This document shows, in pieces, positions 1-9,120 of a stretch of DNA of 64,000 nt. The notes beneath the pieces were generated by a model. The model was not told the DNA's origin, did no database searches, and saw nothing but the letters and a program-made list of their open reading frames with translations. The translations under genes and the position numbers were made by a program. The DNA comes from an uncultured bacterium (GTDB lineage: Bacteria; Bacteroidota; Bacteroidia; Chitinophagales; Chitinophagaceae), in the NCBI GenBank assembly GCA_903920455.1, contig CAIXLY010000050.1:1-64000 (forward strand), read 5' to 3'. The number at the start of each line of letters is the position of its first letter. The first letter of the stretch is position 1.

Positions 1-105
1 TTCAATGAAAAACCGTTTGGTATTGTCTGAAAAGACTATAGCATTGACTGAATAAGCCTCCCCTTGACGGGATTCATCAACCGCAGTATTCACAAGTTTC
101 AGCAT
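1..105 (-). CDS. Unidentified protein, N-terminal part only
   Basis: An ATG at 103-105 on the minus strand opens a frame that stays open for 35 codons to the window edge. The visible peptide begins MLKLVNTAVDESRQGEAYSV and is charged, with no signal peptide or membrane segment in this part. I do not recognise it. It lies 39 bases downstream of the minus-strand gene ending at 145, but it has its own promoter-like boxes and a palindrome in the gap. The -7 box ends only four bases before the ATG, so the mRNA would be nearly leaderless, or translation may begin at a later GTG. Confidence 0.5.
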   Translation of the reverse strand, partial: MLKLVNTAVDESRQGEAYSVNAIVFSDNTKRFFIE

Positions 106-109
106 GGAG

Positions 110-141
110 CAAAGTTATGGGAAAAGACGAAAAGTGACAAA
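110..141 (-). promoter_or_regulatory. Bacteroidota-type promoter for the partial gene
   Basis: On the minus strand a -33 box TTTG (138-141) is followed after 20 bases by a -7 box TAACTTTG (110-117). Both match the Bacteroidota primary sigma-factor consensus (TTTG, 19-21 bases, TAnnTTTG). The predicted transcription start falls at or next to the ATG at 105. Confidence 0.6.
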
Positions 142-148
142 TTGTCAC
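134..148. promoter_or_regulatory. 15-base palindrome, probable operator
   Basis: GTGACAAATTGTCAC is a perfect inverted repeat of seven bases around one central base. It covers the -33 box of the promoter above and overlaps the stop codon (145-147) of the upstream gene. Its size and position suit a dimeric regulator that blocks or recruits RNA polymerase. The regulator is unknown. Confidence 0.55.
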
Positions 149-660
149 CCATTAAATTCTAGGGTAAATCGTTCAGATAGCCAAGACTCCTTAACCGGTT
201 TTAGCCATTTAGACAAAAGGTCTGCTTTTGAAAGAACAGTGTTATCAAAGAATAACGTGTCTTTTGAGATGAAGGACTGTTCAATAGCGTACTGAATTTG
301 AGATAAAGGCAATAACTGAATGGTATCCTTGATATAAAAGGCAAGTGTGGTTCTATCAAAAAGTGAAACGTTGAATTCCTCCTCTATGGATTTCATGAGC
401 CTAACAGAGCTATCAGTACTGCATCCACTTACTCCGGCTACTTCTTCATCCGCCATTAAAATAATAAATTGGCCAAAAAACAATGTTCCAAAACCTTTAA
501 CAGAAGCACCATGAGATTTCCATGAAGAGGCAAACATGGTTAGCTTTTCCTCTAACGCCAATGCCTCGTTAAGGGTAAACAAACGATTACTTTGATAAAT
601 CCAAACTCTCGAAGAATTACTAAAGTCCGTAGGGATAAGATAGCTAAAGTCTAGATTCAT
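145..660 (-). CDS. Conserved Bacteroidota protein of unknown function
   Basis: A 171-residue cytoplasmic protein with no signal peptide or membrane segment. Near the N-terminus it has a VWIYQSNRLFT segment, then a central region with AGVSGCSTDSSV and FNVSLFDRTTLAFY. From memory, close relatives occur widely in Bacteroidota and are often labelled 'ABC transporter ATPase'; no Walker A or B motif is visible here, so I do not adopt that name. The ATG lies one base from the stop of the preceding iron-sulfur gene at 662, so the two are probably co-transcribed and translationally coupled. The function is unknown. Confidence 0.75.
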   Translation of the reverse strand: MNLDFSYLIPTDFSNSSRVWIYQSNRLFTLNEALALEEKLTMFASSWKSHGASVKGFGTLFFGQFIILMADEEVAGVSGCSTDSSVRLMKSIEEEFNVSLFDRTTLAFYIKDTIQLLPLSQIQYAIEQSFISKDTLFFDNTVLSKADLLSKWLKPVKESWLSERFTLEFNG

Positions 661-661
661 G

Positions 662-1438
662 TTAAATTGATTGGGCGATTAATTCTGCAATATCCAATAC
701 TTTGATTTCGTTCTCTTTTTCTTTAACCTTGATGCCATCAGTCAACATGGTATTACAAAAAGGGCAAGCTGCGGCAATAACTTCAGCACTAGATGCAACG
801 GCTTCTTCAGTCCTTGCCCAATTAATTCGGGTATTACCAGCTTCTTCCTCTTTAAACATCTGCGATCCACCAGCTCCACAACAAAGACCATTGCTTTTAC
901 ATCTTTTCATTTCAACAAGTTCAGCATCTAATGCTTCAATAACTTTTCTAGGTGCCTCATAAATCCCATTGCTTCTGCCCAAATAACAAGAATCATGATA
1001 GGTAATCTTCTTGCCTTTAAAACTACCTCCTTCCTTAATAATAATTTTACCTTGATCAATTAAATCTTGAAGAAATGAGGAATGATGAACAACATCATAA
1101 CTGCCTCCTAAATCAGGGTACTCGTTTTTTAAAGTATTAAAACAATGTGGACAGGCAGTAACTATTTTCTTGACATGATATTGATTGAGTAAATTAATGT
1201 TTTGGTATGCCATCATCTGAAACATAAACTCATTTCCTGCGCGACGCACAGGATCGCCTGTACACATTTCTTCGGAACCAAGTATTGCATAATTGATTCC
1301 AACCTTGTTCAAAATAGAAACAAAAGCTTTAGTGATGGATTGTGCTCTTTGATCAAAACTACCTGCACAGCCAACCCAGAATAGCACATCTGGACTATTC
1401 CCTTTAGCAATTTCATCTGATAGTATTGGCACATTCAT
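662..1438 (-). CDS. (Fe-S)-binding protein, HdrB/GlpC-like, two CCG domains
   Basis: A 258-residue soluble protein with both cysteine-rich CCG modules typical of heterodisulfide reductase subunit B and the C-terminal part of glycolate or glycerol-3-phosphate dehydrogenase iron-sulfur subunits. The first module has WVGCAG, EEMCTGDP and ACPHCFNTL; the second has HDSCYLGR, CKSNGLCCGAGG and ACPFCNTM. Such modules bind non-cubane iron-sulfur clusters and handle electron transfer or disulfide chemistry. The neighbouring upstream gene (1480-2799) encodes the matching membrane 4Fe-4S partner, so the pair probably forms one electron-transfer complex at the inner membrane. The electron donor and acceptor cannot be read from the sequence. 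Confidence 0.88.
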   Translation of the reverse strand: MNVPILSDEIAKGNSPDVLFWVGCAGSFDQRAQSITKAFVSILNKVGINYAILGSEEMCTGDPVRRAGNEFMFQMMAYQNINLLNQYHVKKIVTACPHCFNTLKNEYPDLGGSYDVVHHSSFLQDLIDQGKIIIKEGGSFKGKKITYHDSCYLGRSNGIYEAPRKVIEALDAELVEMKRCKSNGLCCGAGGSQMFKEEEAGNTRINWARTEEAVASSAEVIAAACPFCNTMLTDGIKVKEKENEIKVLDIAELIAQSI

Positions 1439-1479
1439 ATTTGAATTATTTAATTTTTGGACTAGTGTAAATTTGACAT

Positions 1480-2799
1480 CTAGTCATTTATCCATTTTGT
1501 TCTTTGCTCAGTTGAAAATTTCCAAGGAGCAAAATTATTCTCTACATTTCCAAACATCATCGTCCATTCATTAGGCGCACTGCTTTGCTCCATAATCAAA
1601 TACCTTCTTAATTGAATAATAATATCAACCGGACTTATACTAACCGGACAGTCCTCAACACAGGCATTACACGTTGTGCATGCCCTTAATTCCTCTTCGC
1701 TTATATGATTGAAAAGCAATTTTCTCCCATCATCATCAAATTTACCTTTCTTATCAATCACCCTTCCAATTTCTTCTGCTCTATCGCGCGTGCTCATCAT
1801 AATTTTTCTCGGAGAAAGCAATTTTCCGGTCTGACTGGCAGGGCATGCTGCGGTACATCTGCCGCACTCAGTGCAACTGTAAGCATCTAAAATATTTTTC
1901 CAACTCAGGTCATGTACATCTTTGGCACCAAATGTTGATGGTGCAGCATTGGTGATTTCTTGATTAGCAAGCTCTGGCTGAAATGCATATAAAACTTCTT
2001 GTTGAACAGTTGGCATATTAGCAAACTTCCCAATTGGTGTCAATCTTTTATAATAAGCATTTGGGAAAGCTAAAATAATATGGAGATGTTTTGACCAAGG
2101 CAGATAGTTTAAAAACGCAATTACACCGATGATATGTGCCCACCAACTAGCGCGCTCAATAAGTGCAAGTATTTCGTTATTGTATCCGTTCAGCAGTGGA
2201 TGTAAGTAAGATGAAAAAATAAAATTACCTGTGAGCGTTGAAGAATAATCATTAACGCCCCTAGATTGAAGAAGGGTATCTGCAGCATTCATATTTAGGA
2301 AAAGCATCATCAATATAATTTCTGCAACCAAAATAAAATTAGCATCATTTTTTGGCCAACCAATTAAGTCTGACGACCTAAATCGAGCAATGTGAATCAC
2401 ATTTCTCCTGAACAAGAAAAACACACAGACTACAATTACCGAAAAGGCAAGAAATTCAAAGACATTAATTAAAAAAGTATAAATACTAGGGATGATTGAA
2501 AAAAAGACACGATGAGATCCAATGAGACCATCAATAACAATCTCAAGCATCTCAATATTGATGATCAGAAAACCGAGATAGATGAATAGGTGAAATATTG
2601 CAACTATTGGATTTTTGAACATTTTCTTTTGACCCAATGCAAGCAAGAAAAGATTCTTCCAACGTTCCATGGGTTGATCATTCAATGACTCGGATTTTCC
2701 CCTTAAAATATTTCTCCGAATGGCAATTAGTCGTATTGAAAACAAATAAACACCTACGCAAAGAAGAAATAAAAACAAAATTTGGGGAATGAACTGCAT
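1480..2799 (-). CDS. Membrane 4Fe-4S protein, HdrD-like electron-transfer subunit
   Basis: 439 residues from the ATG at 2797-2799; a GTG five codons earlier is also possible, but the ATG precedes the first hydrophobic helix directly. The N-terminal 240 residues contain about five or six membrane segments. The C-terminal part carries two 4Fe-4S ligand sets, CTECGRCTAACP and CTTCNACVEDCP. This layout is that of membrane-bound heterodisulfide-reductase-like proteins that exchange electrons with the quinone pool. It is followed after 41 bases by the HdrB-like gene, so the two are probably one operon. The physiological partner, perhaps an electron-transfer flavoprotein, is an inference only. Confidence 0.87.
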   Translation of the reverse strand: MQFIPQILFLFLLCVGVYLFSIRLIAIRRNILRGKSESLNDQPMERWKNLFLLALGQKKMFKNPIVAIFHLFIYLGFLIINIEMLEIVIDGLIGSHRVFFSIIPSIYTFLINVFEFLAFSVIVVCVFFLFRRNVIHIARFRSSDLIGWPKNDANFILVAEIILMMLFLNMNAADTLLQSRGVNDYSSTLTGNFIFSSYLHPLLNGYNNEILALIERASWWAHIIGVIAFLNYLPWSKHLHIILAFPNAYYKRLTPIGKFANMPTVQQEVLYAFQPELANQEITNAAPSTFGAKDVHDLSWKNILDAYSCTECGRCTAACPASQTGKLLSPRKIMMSTRDRAEEIGRVIDKKGKFDDDGRKLLFNHISEEELRACTTCNACVEDCPVSISPVDIIIQLRRYLIMEQSSAPNEWTMMFGNVENNFAPWKFSTEQRTKWIND

Positions 2800-2889
2800 A
2801 ATGGAGAATTGCACTACTAAATTACAGTATGTTCAGCAATTATTTGTTAGCCGATTACCCTGAATGAAAGAAAAATACCCAATTGTGTT

Positions 2890-3810
2890 TTAAAAGAATA
2901 TTGGATGCATTCTTACCTTTCCCATTGTATTGAGTTCAAAAGATGGTGCAGGAAACTTCAACACATTGAAAACAGAAAATATTGTCTTTAACCCTTTCTT
3001 TTCGGTTTTTATTTTTGTTAGATCAATATCAAGTGATACATAGATTCTTCTGTAACGATTGATATCGCTATGATTGACTACTTGACCATTTGGTTCTATC
3101 CATTTATTCTCATACCCTCCGAGCAAAGTTCTAGATCCATACCCAACAGCAAGATTAAGCCAAACTGGAAATGGTGAATTTGGGAAAAAAGAACGAATGT
3201 TGACGCTTGTCCAATACGTTTGTCCGTTATAATCTTTGAGTAATTTTTCCACACCGCTTTTACCAAACAACTGATCAGCACGGTTTTTCATTTCTCCATA
3301 ATGGTAAGGAGAATAGGACATCTTGATGCGTATGCGCTGATCCTTCCATAAAAGCGACTGACCCAGATAAAATAAGGAACCTGAAGAATTAGCTAGTAGA
3401 TCTGGTATACTAAACCCCCATTTTTCAGAGTAACCATCTAAAACCTCAACAATACTCAAATAAGCCATGCTGCTTAAACTGCCTACCCAAACTGCTTTGC
3501 TTGGCTTTAGTCCAGCCCACTGCCATATTTTAGCACTATGGTCGGCAATTTGATAACTTGACCAAGCATGGCCTAATTTGTCCATCTGATTCCATTCTCC
3601 CCAGTCATTGTATAGATGAAACGCTGTTTGTTGATGATTTGAATACCATGTTTTGTTCAATGCATAAAAGGAACCGCTCCACAAACCTACATTTACAGCT
3701 CCGACTGTCCAGATTCTTTTCTTTGTAGGGGCATTAACGGTAGTATCCTGCGCAATGGTTTGCGAAGCCAAAAAAAGAATTAAGAGAGGTAGGTAAGTCT
3801 TGTTTGACAA
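2890..3810 (-). CDS. DUF2279 family envelope protein
   Basis: 306 residues starting at a TTG (3808-3810). No in-frame ATG lies before the signal peptide, whose core LPLLILFLASQTIAQ suggests cleavage after AQ. The body has the DUF2279 pattern: a conserved MDKLGHAWSSYQI, then KWGFSIPDLLANSSGSLFYL, with short hydrophobic segments, ending in a strand-rich C-terminus that may associate with the outer membrane. It shares no operon with its divergent neighbour, the phosphosugar mutase. The function of the family is unknown. Confidence 0.78.
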   Translation of the reverse strand: MSNKTYLPLLILFLASQTIAQDTTVNAPTKKRIWTVGAVNVGLWSGSFYALNKTWYSNHQQTAFHLYNDWGEWNQMDKLGHAWSSYQIADHSAKIWQWAGLKPSKAVWVGSLSSMAYLSIVEVLDGYSEKWGFSIPDLLANSSGSLFYLGQSLLWKDQRIRIKMSYSPYHYGEMKNRADQLFGKSGVEKLLKDYNGQTYWTSVNIRSFFPNSPFPVWLNLAVGYGSRTLLGGYENKWIEPNGQVVNHSDINRYRRIYVSLDIDLTKIKTEKKGLKTIFSVFNVLKFPAPSFELNTMGKVRMHPIFF

Positions 3811-3884
3811 AAACGGATGAATTATAAATTGAAGTTAATGGCAATTCACAGTTCCTTCGTTAAGTTTGTAAAAATATTTGTCAT

Positions 3885-5609
3885 ATGGAACAAGTTATTC
3901 AAGACAAAGTAAACCAGTGGCTTAAAGGCAATTATGATGAGCTTACAAAAGCTTCCATACGTTCTATGTCTAATAACGAGCAAGAACTTGCTGATGCATT
4001 TTATAAAAACCTTGAGTTTGGAACTGGTGGGTTAAGAGGTCTTATGGGCCCAGGGACAAATAGGATAAATCAATATACGATAGGAATGGCAACACAAGGG
4101 TTTGCCAATTATCTTACTCAATGTTTTCCTGGAAAACAAATTAGAGTGGCCATAGCTCATGATAGCAGAAACAATAGCAGGTTTTTTGCAGAAATAACTG
4201 CTAACGTAATGGCTGCCAATGGTATTCAAGTCTATCTATTTGATTCACTGAGGCCTACTCCAGAACTTTCATTTGCAATTCGTCACCTACAATGTCAGGG
4301 TGGCGTTGTTTGCACTGCCTCGCATAACCCAAAAGAATATAATGGATACAAAGCCTATTTTAATGACGGAGGCCAATTGGTTCCACCACATGATGAAAAT
4401 GTAATCAAAGAAGTCAATAAAATTTCTTCAATTGATGAAGTAAAATGGAACGGTGGGGAGATGAATATACATTCTATAGGTGAGGAGATGGACAAAGCTT
4501 ATATCAATATGGTAAAAAATCTGAGTGTATATCCAGAGGTGATAACACGTCAGAAAGACCTGAAAATTGTGTTCACGCCAATTCACGGAACAGGAATCAC
4601 GTTAGTCCCTCAAGTTTTAAAAGAGTTCGGCTTTACCAACCTCAACTTGGTAGAAGAACAAATTGATCCTGATGGAAATTTCCCAACTGTCGTATATCCC
4701 AATCCAGAAGAGAGCGAAGCAATGAGTCTTGGATTAAAAAAGGCAGCAACGATAGACGCCGATATACTGCTCGGAACTGATCCTGACGCCGATAGGGTTG
4801 GGGTTGGGGTTAAAGACAACCATGGCAATTGGGTACTGCTAAATGGTAATCAAACAGCCGTACTTGCTTTTAATTACCTCATTGAAGCTAGAAAAAAGAA
4901 AGGATTGGCAAAGCCAAATGATATGGTTGCAAAAACTATAGTTACTACCGACTTGATTGATATCATCGCGGCAAGCAATGATATCAAATGCTATAATGTG
5001 CTTACGGGCTTCAAATGGATTGCAGAACTCGTTAAGGAAAAAGAGTCGACAGAAAATTATATCATCGGTGGAGAAGAATCTTACGGATTGATGATTGGAG
5101 ATCAGCTTAGAGACAAGGATGCAATTAGTGCTGTAGCAATAATTTGTGAAATGGCGGCATATGAAAAAGATGCTGGAAAGAATCTGTTTACGAAGTTGAT
5201 TGAATTATATATTCAATACGGATTGTTTAGAGAACATCTAATTTCAATCACAAAAAAGGGGAGAGACGGCCAAGAACAGATTGCTGCTATGATGGATAAG
5301 TTTAGAAACAATCCACCGACGAAATTGGCTGGAATTGCTGTAACCGGACTATATGATTATGAAAAACAAGAGGCAAAAAATTTAATTGATGGCCAAATCA
5401 CAAAAATAGATTTGCCTAAAAGCAATGTTCTTCAATTTATACTTGAAGATGGTAGTAAAATAAGTGCCAGACCTTCTGGAACAGAACCTAAAATAAAGTT
5501 CTACTTTAGTGTTCAAGGATCATTGCCAAATTCTGTATTGTTTGATAAGCATTATGCAGAGCTCGGGGAGAAAATAGAATTGATCATTAAAGAACTTGAC
5601 TTGAAATAA
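3885..5609 (+). CDS. Phosphoglucomutase/phosphomannomutase family phosphosugar mutase
   Basis: 574 residues, full length for the long Bacteroidota and Firmicutes type. It interconverts hexose 1- and 6-phosphates through a phosphoserine. Visible motifs are the active-site TASHNPKEYNGYK with Ser146, the metal loop DPDADR at 299-304, the sugar-selecting GGEESYG at 395-401 and the phosphate-binding RPSGTEPK near 535. The enzyme is cytoplasmic and would feed glycogen, cell-wall and polysaccharide precursors. It precedes pcm by 41 bases. Whether glucose or mannose phosphate is preferred cannot be decided from the sequence. Confidence 0.94.
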   Translation: MEQVIQDKVNQWLKGNYDELTKASIRSMSNNEQELADAFYKNLEFGTGGLRGLMGPGTNRINQYTIGMATQGFANYLTQCFPGKQIRVAIAHDSRNNSRFFAEITANVMAANGIQVYLFDSLRPTPELSFAIRHLQCQGGVVCTASHNPKEYNGYKAYFNDGGQLVPPHDENVIKEVNKISSIDEVKWNGGEMNIHSIGEEMDKAYINMVKNLSVYPEVITRQKDLKIVFTPIHGTGITLVPQVLKEFGFTNLNLVEEQIDPDGNFPTVVYPNPEESEAMSLGLKKAATIDADILLGTDPDADRVGVGVKDNHGNWVLLNGNQTAVLAFNYLIEARKKKGLAKPNDMVAKTIVTTDLIDIIAASNDIKCYNVLTGFKWIAELVKEKESTENYIIGGEESYGLMIGDQLRDKDAISAVAIICEMAAYEKDAGKNLFTKLIELYIQYGLFREHLISITKKGRDGQEQIAAMMDKFRNNPPTKLAGIAVTGLYDYEKQEAKNLIDGQITKIDLPKSNVLQFILEDGSKISARPSGTEPKIKFYFSVQGSLPNSVLFDKHYAELGEKIELIIKELDLK

Positions 5610-5650
5610 AAGTAGTTTTTACCTTTAACAAATACTATCATTGCTTATAC

Positions 5651-6307
5651 ATGCGAACAACAGAAGACAGCTACCTACATAAGGGAATGAGGAAAAAACT
5701 GGTTGATTCAATCAGAGAAAAAGGAATCACTGATGAACAGGTACTATCTGCCATTATGAATATCCCACGACATTTTTTTCTTGATTCAGCATTTGAAAAA
5801 CAAGCCTATGAAGACAGGGCATTTCCCATTGGAGAAGAACAAACAATTTCTCAGCCTTATACTGTTGCTTATCAAACTCAATTGCTGAGCATCAAGCCGT
5901 ACGATAAAGTTTTAGAAGTAGGCACTGGCAGTGCTTATCAGTCCTGTGTTCTCGGCGATCTAAAAGCAAAGGTTTTTACTATAGAGCGTCAAAAGAAACT
6001 GTTTGATCAGAATAAAAAATTTAAGTACTTAGAAAAATACCCAAGCATCAGGATGTTTTTTGGGGATGGTTTTGATGGTTTGCCAACGTTCGGACCTTTT
6101 GATAAAATTATCATTACAGCCGCAGCCCCTTGTATTCCTGAAAAACTGATTGCGCAACTTAAGCCGGGAGGCTTTATGGTACTTCCCTTAAATGAAGGTG
6201 AAAATCAACGAATGCTGAGGGTGAAAAAGGAACTGGACAATACACTAGTTGAAGAAAGATTCGATGAATTTTCCTTTGTACCTATGCTCGAAGGGAAAAG
6301 AGGATAA
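5651..6307 (+). CDS. pcm: Protein-L-isoaspartate O-methyltransferase
   Basis: 218 residues, the usual length. The enzyme uses S-adenosylmethionine to methylate isoaspartyl residues in aged proteins and starts their repair. Visible features are the N-terminal helical part with IPRHFFLD, the substrate loop around EQTISQPYTVAYQ, the SAM-binding loop VLEVGTGSAYQS near residues 92-103 and the later GGFMVLPL strand. It is cytoplasmic and probably co-transcribed with the phosphosugar mutase. The metK gene that makes its cofactor lies further on at 17.5 kb. Confidence 0.95.
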   Translation: MRTTEDSYLHKGMRKKLVDSIREKGITDEQVLSAIMNIPRHFFLDSAFEKQAYEDRAFPIGEEQTISQPYTVAYQTQLLSIKPYDKVLEVGTGSAYQSCVLGDLKAKVFTIERQKKLFDQNKKFKYLEKYPSIRMFFGDGFDGLPTFGPFDKIIITAAAPCIPEKLIAQLKPGGFMVLPLNEGENQRMLRVKKELDNTLVEERFDEFSFVPMLEGKRG

Positions 6308-6339
6308 GCAGATTTATATTTATTTATTTATTTATTTTA

Positions 6340-8982
6340 TTATTGTTGCATCTGCAAACCTTCTTGCATTCCATCTAACCCACTTCTTGTGTTTTTTCTT
6401 TTAAAAAGTGAGGCGTCAATTTTACCAAATCGATAATTAAAGTTTAGCCTAAGTACCTGCCAATCGCGACGCCTTGAGTTTACTTGTGTAAAGTAAATTG
6501 ATTCTGAATATGAGCCATTAACTTTTGTTTTCAATACATCGCTCATGCTCAAGGTTAAAGACCCTCGTTTTTCTTTCAAAAAATCTTTTTTTAAGGCAAA
6601 TTCAAAGCCATAGTTTGGATCAAGATAACCTTGGGCTGTAGTCTGAACAAATCCACCCCAGCCACCGCCTCCTCCTCCGCCCGAGCCACTGCCACCACTT
6701 CTGCCACCACCACTATTTTGAGGGAGTATTGACTTTGCACGATAGTCAGCCGTCAATTGAAGTGAAAAGTTTGCAGGTAGCTTTATATTGGCGTTTAACT
6801 TTCCAAAAAAGCTCAAGAGTGAGTTATTCAGATTTTGTTGCAGATTACTGCTGTTGATACTTGAATTGAAAAAATTCAGATTTGTGTTAATCTCTAGCCA
6901 TTTATAAACAGGATTTTTGGCTGTAAATTCAATTCCATAAGCTTGACTGCTGTTGGCATTTATGTATGTATTAATGAGAATACTCTTGTCCGGATTAGTG
7001 CTTTGCTCACGGACTTGGAAACGCGTAATGAGGTTATTGCTTTTTTTAAAATAGCCAGATATCAAAACACTATGATTGCTTTTAAAAGTTTTTTGGTAGT
7101 TCAGTTCAATTGAATTGGTGAACTCTGGAACTAAATCAGGGTTTCCTTTGCTTATATTCAGCGAGTCTGTATAATCTACAAAAGGTAGGATTTGAAAGAA
7201 ATTGGGACGATTTATTTTTCGGGCATAGCTGAATTGGATGTCTTGCGACTGATTAATCTGGTGTGTAAAGTTTACACTGGGGAATAAACTTAATGGATAG
7301 GTGTTCCCAAAACTACTATTGTTAGTTATTAAAGTGCCTGTGTACTTGGAATTCTCCAACCTTAAACCAAGTTGATAATTTGTTTTTTTGCCCACTACAT
7401 TTGAATATGTTCCGTAGGCCGCAAAGACCTTATCATTGAATTTATATTTTGCATTGATTGAATTTATCGGAATAAAATCATCTAAATCAATGTTGTATAT
7501 AAAATTTAAGTTTTCACTTTGAAAGTCTCTAATCGCTGCACGTAATCCTAATTCGATCTTTGAATGATCCCCAAGAGGGTTAGTGAGGTCAGTTTGAAAA
7601 GTGTAAAAGGAGTTTCCACCATTCCCTTGCTGCTTCTGGTTGATATTGTCTCCTTTGGGTACATTTAAAATATCAATATATTGAGTTAGAAAACCTCCAG
7701 TACTTTTGTTATTACTTTTATTATAATTAGCGTCTGCAGTTAATTCCATTCCCTTTTTAGTGAATAACTTTTTATACCCTAGAGCAGCCCCAGCATTCTG
7801 AAAATGGAAGTTGGAATTAGTTTTGCGTGTTGAAAGCAGTGAAGAGATCGATGACTCATGAACAGTATCAGTTTGAATAAAAAGATTATCGAAATTATTG
7901 AAGTCGCCTTGGACAAAACTTCCTGAAATGGTAATGGTATTTCTGTTATCAATAAAGAAATCCAAACCACCTCTGTTGTAATTGAAAAATCCATTGCTAT
8001 TGGGGTTGCTTTTCTGATCATAATTAATAAAAGGAGACTCGAAAAATTCTTTTCTTAATGAAGTTCCCTCACCAATTGACTTTCTTTTATTTAGAGAACT
8101 ACTAAGAAAGACGTTTAGTTTATTTTGTTTGAAATTGATGTCACCACCGTAATTAGGTTTTGCACGAGAATCAATTCCGGCCCTGATACTTCCGTTATAA
8201 CCCGCTTTTCTATTTTTCTTCAACACAATGTTGATGATACCCGACATGCCGCCGGAGGCATCAAATTTTGCCGAAGGATTTGTTATCAATTCAACACTTT
8301 GAATTGCATCTGAAGGAATTTGATCTAGCGTAAGGGTAGTTGGCCGACCGTCAACAAAGATCGTTGGAGAAGAATTCCTTAAAGAAACATTACCGTCAAT
8401 GTCAACATCCACACCTGGAATATTCTTCATTAATTCTGCTGCAGTTTGTCCAGTTGATACGAGATTTTTTTCAACATTAAAAATCTTTCGGTCAACCCCC
8501 ATCTGCATAAAAGGCTTAGATCCAGTAACCGTGACCTCGGCCAATTGTTTGGCATCCACCTGAAGCTTTATATTACCCAAATCAACATCTGCATTACTCA
8601 AGATTTTATTGAAATCACCACCCATTTTAACATCAAACTTTAAAGTGCGTTCAATGGTCGAATATCCAATTGCTGTAACAGCTAAGGTGTATTGACTATT
8701 TATGGACAGGTTATCCATACTGAAATCCCCAGTTCCATCAGTCAGCTGTCCGGCTACAACAATAGATTTCTTTAATTTGGTAGCACTATCAATTTTAACC
8801 TGAATCAGTTGAACTGAAGCAGCTTGTATCGCCTTATTAGAATTGGCATCTATGATTTTTCCATAAAAACGACCAAAATTCATGTTTTGAGCATTTTTGC
8901 CAATGGGCCTCGCCACACCAGGCACTTGGGCTAAACTTATCCCTGAAAAGAATATAAAAACTATGAATAGGGGTATGCGCAT
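6340..8982 (-). CDS. TonB-dependent receptor family outer-membrane protein
   Basis: 880 residues with a signal peptide (IPLFIVFIFFSGISLAQ). Residues about 35-140 form a carboxypeptidase-regulatory-like domain, 145-260 form the plug (ISTN-like turn at SAKFDASGGMSGIINIVLKK), and the rest is a strand-rich barrel of the OMP_b-brl_3 type. It probably imports or secures a ligand at the outer membrane using TonB energy, but the ligand is unknown and no SusD partner is adjacent. Residues about 755-776 form a loop made almost only of Gly and Ser. A run of TTTA repeats lies just beyond its stop (6316-6336), between it and pcm. Confidence 0.9.
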   Translation of the reverse strand: MRIPLFIVFIFFSGISLAQVPGVARPIGKNAQNMNFGRFYGKIIDANSNKAIQAASVQLIQVKIDSATKLKKSIVVAGQLTDGTGDFSMDNLSINSQYTLAVTAIGYSTIERTLKFDVKMGGDFNKILSNADVDLGNIKLQVDAKQLAEVTVTGSKPFMQMGVDRKIFNVEKNLVSTGQTAAELMKNIPGVDVDIDGNVSLRNSSPTIFVDGRPTTLTLDQIPSDAIQSVELITNPSAKFDASGGMSGIINIVLKKNRKAGYNGSIRAGIDSRAKPNYGGDINFKQNKLNVFLSSSLNKRKSIGEGTSLRKEFFESPFINYDQKSNPNSNGFFNYNRGGLDFFIDNRNTITISGSFVQGDFNNFDNLFIQTDTVHESSISSLLSTRKTNSNFHFQNAGAALGYKKLFTKKGMELTADANYNKSNNKSTGGFLTQYIDILNVPKGDNINQKQQGNGGNSFYTFQTDLTNPLGDHSKIELGLRAAIRDFQSENLNFIYNIDLDDFIPINSINAKYKFNDKVFAAYGTYSNVVGKKTNYQLGLRLENSKYTGTLITNNSSFGNTYPLSLFPSVNFTHQINQSQDIQFSYARKINRPNFFQILPFVDYTDSLNISKGNPDLVPEFTNSIELNYQKTFKSNHSVLISGYFKKSNNLITRFQVREQSTNPDKSILINTYINANSSQAYGIEFTAKNPVYKWLEINTNLNFFNSSINSSNLQQNLNNSLLSFFGKLNANIKLPANFSLQLTADYRAKSILPQNSGGGRSGGSGSGGGGGGGWGGFVQTTAQGYLDPNYGFEFALKKDFLKEKRGSLTLSMSDVLKTKVNGSYSESIYFTQVNSRRRDWQVLRLNFNYRFGKIDASLFKRKNTRSGLDGMQEGLQMQQ

Positions 8983-9120
8983 TGAATTTAGATATATGAG
9001 TTATTTTTCTTTTTATTAGAATTCGTGGCAATATGAATGTTCGTTCAAATGGCATTTAGATGCAAAAATCAACTTTTCAAATGCTTTAGAAATCATTTTC
9101 AGCTCAGGGATAATACCAAA

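Noticed and set aside
4791-4812. G-quadruplex in the phosphosugar mutase gene (GGGTTGGGGTTGGGG)
   Set aside because: Only three G runs are present and the codons encode the conserved RVGVGV strand after the metal loop.
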